Shown: piece by piece, positions 57,522-64,000 of the stretch
Position numbering within the stretch: position 1 is the stretch's first letter
Layout: each line of letters begins with the position of its first letter
Origin: Allium sativum
Lineage: Eukaryota > Streptophyta > Magnoliopsida > Asparagales > Amaryllidaceae
Direction: 5' to 3'
Assembly: GCA_030737875.1 (NCBI GenBank)
Contig: CM060911.1
Location: forward strand, 95,686,599 to 95,750,598
Length of the DNA stretch: 64,000 nucleotides
Made by a program: the position numbers and the translations under genes
Notes under the pieces: generated by a model
What the model saw: the letters and a program-made list of their open reading frames with translations, nothing else
What the model was told of the DNA's origin: nothing
Database searches by the model: none

Positions 57522-60500
57522 ATAGCGAAGTAAAAATTCGATTTTTATATATTGAATAGCAATATAAAAATGTGATTTTTATATATGCAGTGGCTACGGG
57601 CAACGAAAGTGACGAAAGGCGAGAACGACGAAGATTTCTACATAGTAAAAGTCGTGGTATAGGATTAGCAATCGGTGAGAATTTCTCACCTTTCAATTTC
57701 TTTTTCTAGTTATATTTATTTATACTAGGATGCAGACGGTGCTTAGTAGCACCCGACACCCGTCATCCACAGACCATGGATGGCTTGTTTGTTTAATTGT
57801 TGTGTTGAGAAATTTGTTTGTGTTGTTGATGTGAAATAGATAATAAAATATATTCATAGGTTGAATAAAATAATTTGGTCGTTAAAAATATAATTTTTAA
57901 CGTGAATGTGAATAAATAAATATTCATTTAAAAACCAGACGGTTAGTTTATGTACACCTATTTGAATGACATTGATTGGGACGATAAATTTTACACATCG
58001 CCCAACTGCACAAATAAAAATTAGTGTTTGTTGATTTGAAACCCCACACGGGTATTGGGATAAAATACGGCATACACTAATCCCAATAATTAGTTGTATG
58101 TTGATCGATTGATTGACAGGCTGTTATAAGCGTTAGATATCTATATTTGATGCTTATACAGTGTAGTACACTTTGGATGATGGTTGATTATTTATCGTTG
58201 CTATTTTTTACATGTGTGTATGGAATCCATATAATTAACGTTATTTGGTAATTGATTGGGCCTCATTCCAATTTAGAAAATAAAGAATTTTATAAAATAA
58301 AGGTTCATGTGTTGACCGTACTCATCCGTTGAGATTAGTCATGTGTTGAACGAAATATTTTAACAATAAAATTTACATCTTTATCTTTATAACATAAAGG
58401 TTCATGTGTTGACAGTACTCATCCGTTGAGATTAGTCATGCGTTGAACGAAATATTTTAATAATAAAATTTACATCTTCATCATACATAAAATTAGAAAC
58501 TAATTGGAAAATAGATAAGATGAGTGGTCTCCTGGATATTGATCTGATGTTGGTTTCGGCCTTCGGGGTTAATATTTAGGGAACCGTTCTCTTACTAATT
58601 TACGGTTGGAGTCTGATTTTAAATCAAACGATAGATACCATAATTTTAATAAAATATATTAAATAACAAAAATAGTCACACATGGACAGTACTCATTCGT
58701 TGAGATTAGTCGTATGTTGATAAAAATATAGAGTCGTGTATTGAAAGAAATATAGAACCGTTTGTTGAATAGAATAACGAAGTTATTGAAAAATATAAAG
58801 CCGTGTTGGTTAGAGATACGCTATTTTGACTCGAACGATATTTATATCGATTAAATTCAAATTGAATTGAATAGAAAACGAATTCGAATTGAATTGAAAA
58901 GAAAACGAATTCGAATTGAATTGAATAGAAAACGAATTCGAATTGAATTGAATAGAAAATGAATTCGAATTGAATTGAAAAGAAAACGAATTCGAATTGA
59001 ATTGAATAGAAAACGAATTCGAATTGAATTGAATAGAAAACGAATTTGAATTGAATTGAATAGAAAATGAATTTGAATTGAATTGAATAGAAAACGAATT
59101 TGAATTGAATTGAATAGAAAACGAATTTATAAAGGAAAATTCAATTTTGATTTGAATTTGAATTGGAAGTTGAAAATGTTTTTGAAACGAATTTAAAACT
59201 ATTTATAAAATTTGTTTTAAATAGAAATCGGCAAAATATATATTATATATATAATATAATGGCCTGAATAGAACGCGCCGCGCCGCGGTAGTTCGTAAAT
59301 TTTGACCATTGACTTCGAACGGACATTACGGGAGATCCGACCGTCGGATTCTCCTAAAACCCGAACCATTGGGTTCGTATCGAAAAGAGCTTTCTAACGA
59401 ATATTAGAAATTTGAAATCTAACGGTAGTATTTGGAGATACGTCCAAATCAAATTTGGAAAAGGTCGCTGTAAGTGCAGTTCGATGGCCGTTGTTGGAAA
59501 TCGACTGTACGTGCCTTGATAAAATTATTAAAAATAGTAATAATTTGTGTAAAATCATTAGAAATGATTTGGAAAAAATTGGGATGAAAAACTCCATACT
59601 TGAAAAGATAAAAATAGATTTTTATCGAAATAAACTAGTTTTGAACTGAAATTAAAACCCATTTATTTTTAAATAAATAAAGTGGAATTGAAATGGGTTT
59701 GAAATAGAATTGATTTGTGGGTTTATCGGGAACGGTGTTTTAAATAACACTTGTTCTTTAATCCGATAATAATTTGAATGTGATTTGGGTTTATCGTGAA
59801 CTGTGTTTAAAATGACATTAGTTCTTTAACCCAGAAATGGGAGTTTTAATGAATCTGCAATTGGATTGAAATGTGAATTGATAATTTAAATTATCAAATT
59901 TGGCAAATGAGCGAGAATGGAGTATTACCAGTTTTGCTCCAAAGCGATAGTTAAATCTTTAATTAGATTTGAACGTGGGATGGTAATTAATTTTACCGAT
60001 AACACCGTGGTATTAGATATGGAGTATTACCAGTTTTGCTTCATGGGATGAATAGGTTGGGATTGGGAAATAAAATAAATAATTACTTCGGAGTGGTTCG
60101 CTAATCTTGACTAGTTTGGAAAACCATAATCTGGTTTGAAATGATATCCAAAGGAAGATTAAAGGATAAATTTTAAAGAATTTATCTTGGATAAAATTAA
60201 TGGGAATCTTTCCCTAAGAATATGAAATTTAGAAACTAGCTGTGGGTTAGTTAAGAAGAATGGTTTCCTGGGTATTGATATGATGTTGGTATCAGCCTTC
60301 GGGGTTAATATTTGGGAAATTGTTCTCTTGTTGATTTACGGTTAGTGACTAATGAATTGGAATGAGGTGTATGTTGTGTTTGTGTAACATTTGTTTTTAA
60401 TATACGCGGGTTGTTCGGAAAGGCCGGGTTTATACCCATTCTGAATAACCGATTCGACGATATGTCGAAGATGAAGACGGTGGTCGAAGACCGGAAGTCT

Positions 60501-62019
60501 TCACATCGTTTGGGTGATTACTGATGAACTTGATTGGGCTGTACACCCAAGATGAGGGAATCAGTTGGTTGTCGTCCAGACGTACTTGGAGATGGATGGA
60601 TATGCGAGGAAAGTGCCTCCGGTTTCGTTCAGACCCAGAATGAACTTTTAAATGGATTGTGTGTCCGACATTGGATTTTGTTATGTGTTGATTGATTTCT
60701 GTTAAATGTACATCTGTTTGGCGGTGGAGAATTTATTCTCTTGCTTAACGCCCTTCCCTGAGACGTACGAGCTCAGAGGTTGTATATCGATGGACATCAG
60801 TCGCATGGCATGAATTGCCTGTGTGGCATGCTGAGTTGCATGGATCAAGGCTTCTGTTGAAAAACAAAGTCTTGTGGTTGATGATCAAAGCACGACTTAC
60901 GTGGAAGCTTTGTGTATAGCATGGATTCACGAGCCTCACACCTTGGTATGAGTTAAAAACGGGATAAGGACTGCAGGGAGAGCTCGACGTTTCTTTCTAG
61001 CTTTGGTGGAATCAGTGACTTACCAGCCCTGACATTTATATACTTTTCACCTATGTGGTTGTTGGATGAGGCGCCTCGATTTTAGGTCAGTAAGGACCGG
61101 GAAATGTGTGTTCAGGCATAATTAATCCTCAAACGTAAGAGAGGACCGGCCCTGAAGCATCCAGGGGTTACCCAGAGTGTGTAGTCCCGAGGCATTTGCT
61201 AGAGTGTCTCGAAGTGGAGAGGAGCTTGCCCCTTGCCTCGACTCATGATGGAAATCCAATTTTCAATACGTGTATTGTGGTTTTAATTGTAGAACTAGTA
61301 TGGCGACATGATATATGGTACCCATGCCGTCTATGATTGATATTTATGATTGAAATTGTTTTGACACTATACACTTATAATAGTATCAAATGATTTGTTT
61401 TAAACGTACCAAGCATGTTTGGCTATTGTAAGGGAAAACCCTATCCTCCGGCTTGCGTTGCATTGTGTGATGGGACCTGGGTCTTATAATAGCTTCATTT
61501 TTCGAAAAAGCATTGTGTTGTCTTTTCTATGCATTGGTATTCTTGGGAGGAAACCCGTTCCATGTTATACGGCGTGGTCCCTTGAATTACTCTCTTTTAA
61601 AGTAAAGTTTAAATAACTGTTTCAGTTCTCACACCAGTCACATGACTGACCTGAAGTTTATTGTTTTAACCTAAACTCTGGGTGCCCCTATTTTCCGCAC
61701 GGGCAGCTAGTAGTTTTGGTTTTGCAGATTTATATGCACAGGATCCTCGTTTACAGCTGGAATGATATCCGGAAAGCTCTGTATCCGTATATCACCTTCA
61801 GTTGTGCTTTGTATTATTTTCCGCTGCTATGTAATTTATTGTAATCTCTGGTATTTATCGAATGTAATTTATTCATTTATACCCTGTATATTCTTGTATC
61901 TGATGGAATTGTTGTAATAACAATGAAATGTTCTTCCGTTTGCATTCTGATTTGTCTTGTCCTCACAGTAATTTGTTCTTTCTCATCTCTTCGTAGACCG
62001 AGGAAGTTCAAGTCGTTCA
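57522..62019 (+). mobile_element. D2, 5' LTR, second part (57522-57526 is the D1 target duplicate)
   Basis: After D1 the last array units resume (57522-57590), followed by the D4-like segment ending near 58400. A near-duplicate of about 90-115 bases (AGGTTCATGTGTTGAC...) occurs at 58299-58480. Then come a further copy of the text near 58530 (GTTGGTTTCGGCCTTCGGGG), GAATTCGAATTGAATT repeats (58855-59130), the second start module (59235-59480), and the E/F/G-like 3' half including GTATCAGCCTTCGGGG (60290-60305). The LTR ends AGTCGTTCA at 62019. No protein gene was recognised. Confidence 0.87.
58855..59130 (+). repeat. GAATTCGAATTGAATTG tandem repeat in D2
   Basis: About ten units of 27-28 bases. 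It is longer than the equivalent in D1 and made of a related unit with AATTCGAATT palindromes. Units toward the right carry the variant GAATTTGAATT. Confidence 0.88.
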
Positions 62020-62021
62020 TT

Positions 62022-62033
62022 TGGTATCAGAGC
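62022..62033 (+). other. Primer-binding site of D2
   Basis: TGGTATCAGAGC, two bases after the LTR end at 62019, complementary to initiator tRNA-Met. Confidence 0.94.
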
Positions 62034-62359
62034 TTTGGTTTACAGAGCTCGAGAATAAGGCACATTAGAACCATACGAAAGAATTCATCAGATATTGGAT
62101 TAGTAATATCCAATTAGAATGACTCGTTAGAGATAGGATCAGTAGTATCCTAGAACGAGTGTGAAGAGTATATTTTTCAAATGAAAACAATTTTGTTTTG
62201 AAAATTTAAATCGTTTTATACGTATTTGAATATTTTATTTGTATTGATTTGGACAATCTAGTATATAAAGGTTTTGCATATACGCGTCATGAACGTATAT
62301 TCTAAGTTTTAATATACTGGATAGATATAGAATCGCACTCTAGTAGACCGGGGATGATT

Positions 62360-62385
62360 CCACTGATGACGTACGGCATCAGTGG
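62360..62385 (+). other. Hairpin with palindromic loop, D2 interior
   Basis: CCACTGATG (62360-62368) pairs with CATCAGTGG (62377-62385). The loop ACGTACGG contains the palindrome CGTACG. It lies 338 bases after the primer-binding site. The stem has changed relative to D1 while pairing is retained. Confidence 0.62.
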
Positions 62386-63052
62386 TTTATTTTCTTGTTT
62401 CAAAGGTATGATATCTATATATTTCCATCAGACTGGTGTGAGAACAAAAAACTTATATAGCTAGATTTATTGTTGTGATTTGGCATTAAAAACATGATTT
62501 TTTTGTGTATATATCAAAATTATGAATTTGAAACGTTAAATTCACTAATTGATTGATGTTTGTGTTGCTTGTTTATTTGTTTGACAATTTTGAACCATTT
62601 AGCCTAATAGTATCAAATATTGAATTGTATTGGAAATTTGTCGCATTTGCTTGCAGAAACATATACTTACATTGAATAGGTTATAGCAAGGAGGCTAGAG
62701 CAGAGAATAAAATTTGTTTGCCCGACAAATAGGTACATATTTACTATAATTTACTGTTTTGTTTGGGTGATGATGATTTTATGAGCCTATTGGCTAGCCG
62801 CTTGGCTTTTTCTTTTGGAGATCAGAAGGCCTGTATGGCAATTTCGGGATTTTCCCGTGGCTCCCGGTGTAGGGGAGGTTATGGCGAAATTTTTCGAAAA
62901 TTCCGGGTGTTAGCCAAATTTTTGAAGAATTTGAACATTCTCAGAAACTGAAAAGTTGGAGAATGGAAGCCAGATCGAACGTAGAGTTGATTAATCAAAC
63001 CACTTTCGACTTTGTTCCTTTTCGAGGACGAAAAGTTTTATGTGGAGGAGAT

Positions 63053-64000
63053 TGTAATAACCCAGAAATCTGGGCCAGTTTAAATTTTTTATTTTGGCGA
63101 TTTTAGCGAATTTTGATTATTTAAAATGAATTATTTTAAATAATATCGACGAGAAATTTATTTTGAATGGAATTCGAACGAATATATTTATATACGTCGT
63201 CTTTAGAATATAAATAATTATATATAATTATAAATAGAATTGAAAATGGCGCGGTAGTTCGATAATTCGATTTCAAACTTCAATTGAATGTACTGGGTGC
63301 AAAACAATCCAGATTTTAGTGAAACCAAAAACATTAGGATCTATCTGAGAATATCTTTCCAACGAATCCGACAAATCAAAATTTCATAGCGGGAATCAAA
63401 AGATATGTCCAGTTGAAAATTCTGAATAGTCGCTATGGAATTCAGGCCCTTAAAAATAGACATTTTGCAAATGACCTCGGATTTCAACGAAACCACTTTT
63501 GTTGGATCCATAATGTCAAATTATTGCTAGATTCCAATTTTCATGATTTTTCGAATCAATATGTGAGCGTGGCAAAAGAAAACGTGTTTGACCAGTTTTA
63601 GTTGATTTTAGTCGACTAGAAAATGGCCATTTTTCCAACGGTCTTGGAATTCGACGAAACTAGTTTTGTTAGGACCGTATCGTCAATACGAAGCTGGAAA
63701 ATAATTTTATGGAATTTATAGAGTTCGTATATGACCCCGGTAAATTGAAATGCGTGTTCAAATTCAATATATAGAGTTATATGTTGATTTTAACAGAAAC
63801 TGATCGAAACGGTCGAATCAGCTTACGATACATATCCCATTGTGTTCGGAATGGGGGTAATTAGCTATGGACTACAGGCGGTGGGCCTCGTTTAGAGGTC
63901 GTATGTAAAAATCAACTTTTTGTAATTAAAAAAAAAAGGCGAAGTCGCAGCCCCCCCTCGATGGCGGTCGATACCGCACCGCGCCCCCCGTTCTGACCTC
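63053..64000 (+). repeat. D2, 3' LTR, cut by the window end
   Basis: Starts TGTAATAACCCAG and is close to 41695-42660 through the start module (63240-63430) and the beginning of the GC-rich block (63950-64000). The right TSD copy (expected ATTAA) is outside the window. Confidence 0.92.

Larger units (their letters stand above)
62020..63052 (+). mobile_element. D2 interior, non-coding (1033 bp)
   Basis: Same landmarks and length as the D1 interior: hairpin 62360-62385, three-hairpin segment 62793-62888, TTCGAGGACGAAAAG (63021-63035), polypurine-rich TGTGGAGGAGAT (63041-63052). No coding sequence. Confidence 0.92.

Overview
The window is plant nuclear DNA made almost wholly of long-terminal-repeat (LTR) retrotransposons that lack coding capacity. 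The evidence is repeated TGTAA...TTACA (or TTTCA) LTR termini, primer-binding sites of the initiator tRNA-Met type (TGGTATCAGAGC), polypurine tracts preceded by the Ty3/Gypsy-like signature GGGGACGAAA, and intact 5-bp target-site duplications (TSDs). No gag, protease, reverse transcriptase, integrase or host gene could be recognised in any frame. The elements resemble the large non-autonomous derivatives (LARD class) of big plant genomes. The species cannot be named from the sequence. The family letters A to G used here are my own labels.

The layout is one nested stack. From the left: the end of a plus-strand D-type LTR (D3, 1-828) lies in the left LTR of minus-strand element E (829-4307). 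That LTR also carries a 2.9-kb minus-strand insertion, D4 (1377-4288, TSD GCGAA). E continues with its internal domain (4308-5796) and right LTR (5797-10313). E sits in element F (10314-12198). F is followed by the minus-strand LTR G (12199-15717), which is broken by plus-strand element C (15718 onward, TSD candidate CTCTG). The C LTR contains a truncated minus-strand LTR, A' (19446 to about 23318). The C internal domain is split by solo LTR B (23650-39155, TSD GTACC). B in turn is split by the complete element A (25116-36116, TSD ATTAG; 4.5-kb LTRs, 1.98-kb interior). A remnant of C (39161-41694) is followed by element D2 (41695 to beyond the window). The 5' LTR of D2 is split by the complete element D1 (43590-57521, TSD ATAGC; LTRs of 6427 and 6469 bp around only 1036 bp of interior).

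The main biological interest is in the non-coding architecture. Every LTR family combines a TATA-box or exon-like region, candidate splice sites bounding a 3- to 5-kb intron-like stretch inside the LTR, and arrays of short inverted repeats in that stretch. In the A/B/A' group there is also an 80-90-nt module whose two stems change in a compensatory way between copies. The short interiors share a hairpin after the primer-binding site whose loop is a palindrome in three of four elements, like a retroviral dimer-initiation loop, and a second three-hairpin segment before the polypurine tract. The D-type LTR looks like a composite of two older LTRs. Small open reading frames in the window shift or break between the two LTRs of one element and are treated as non-coding.
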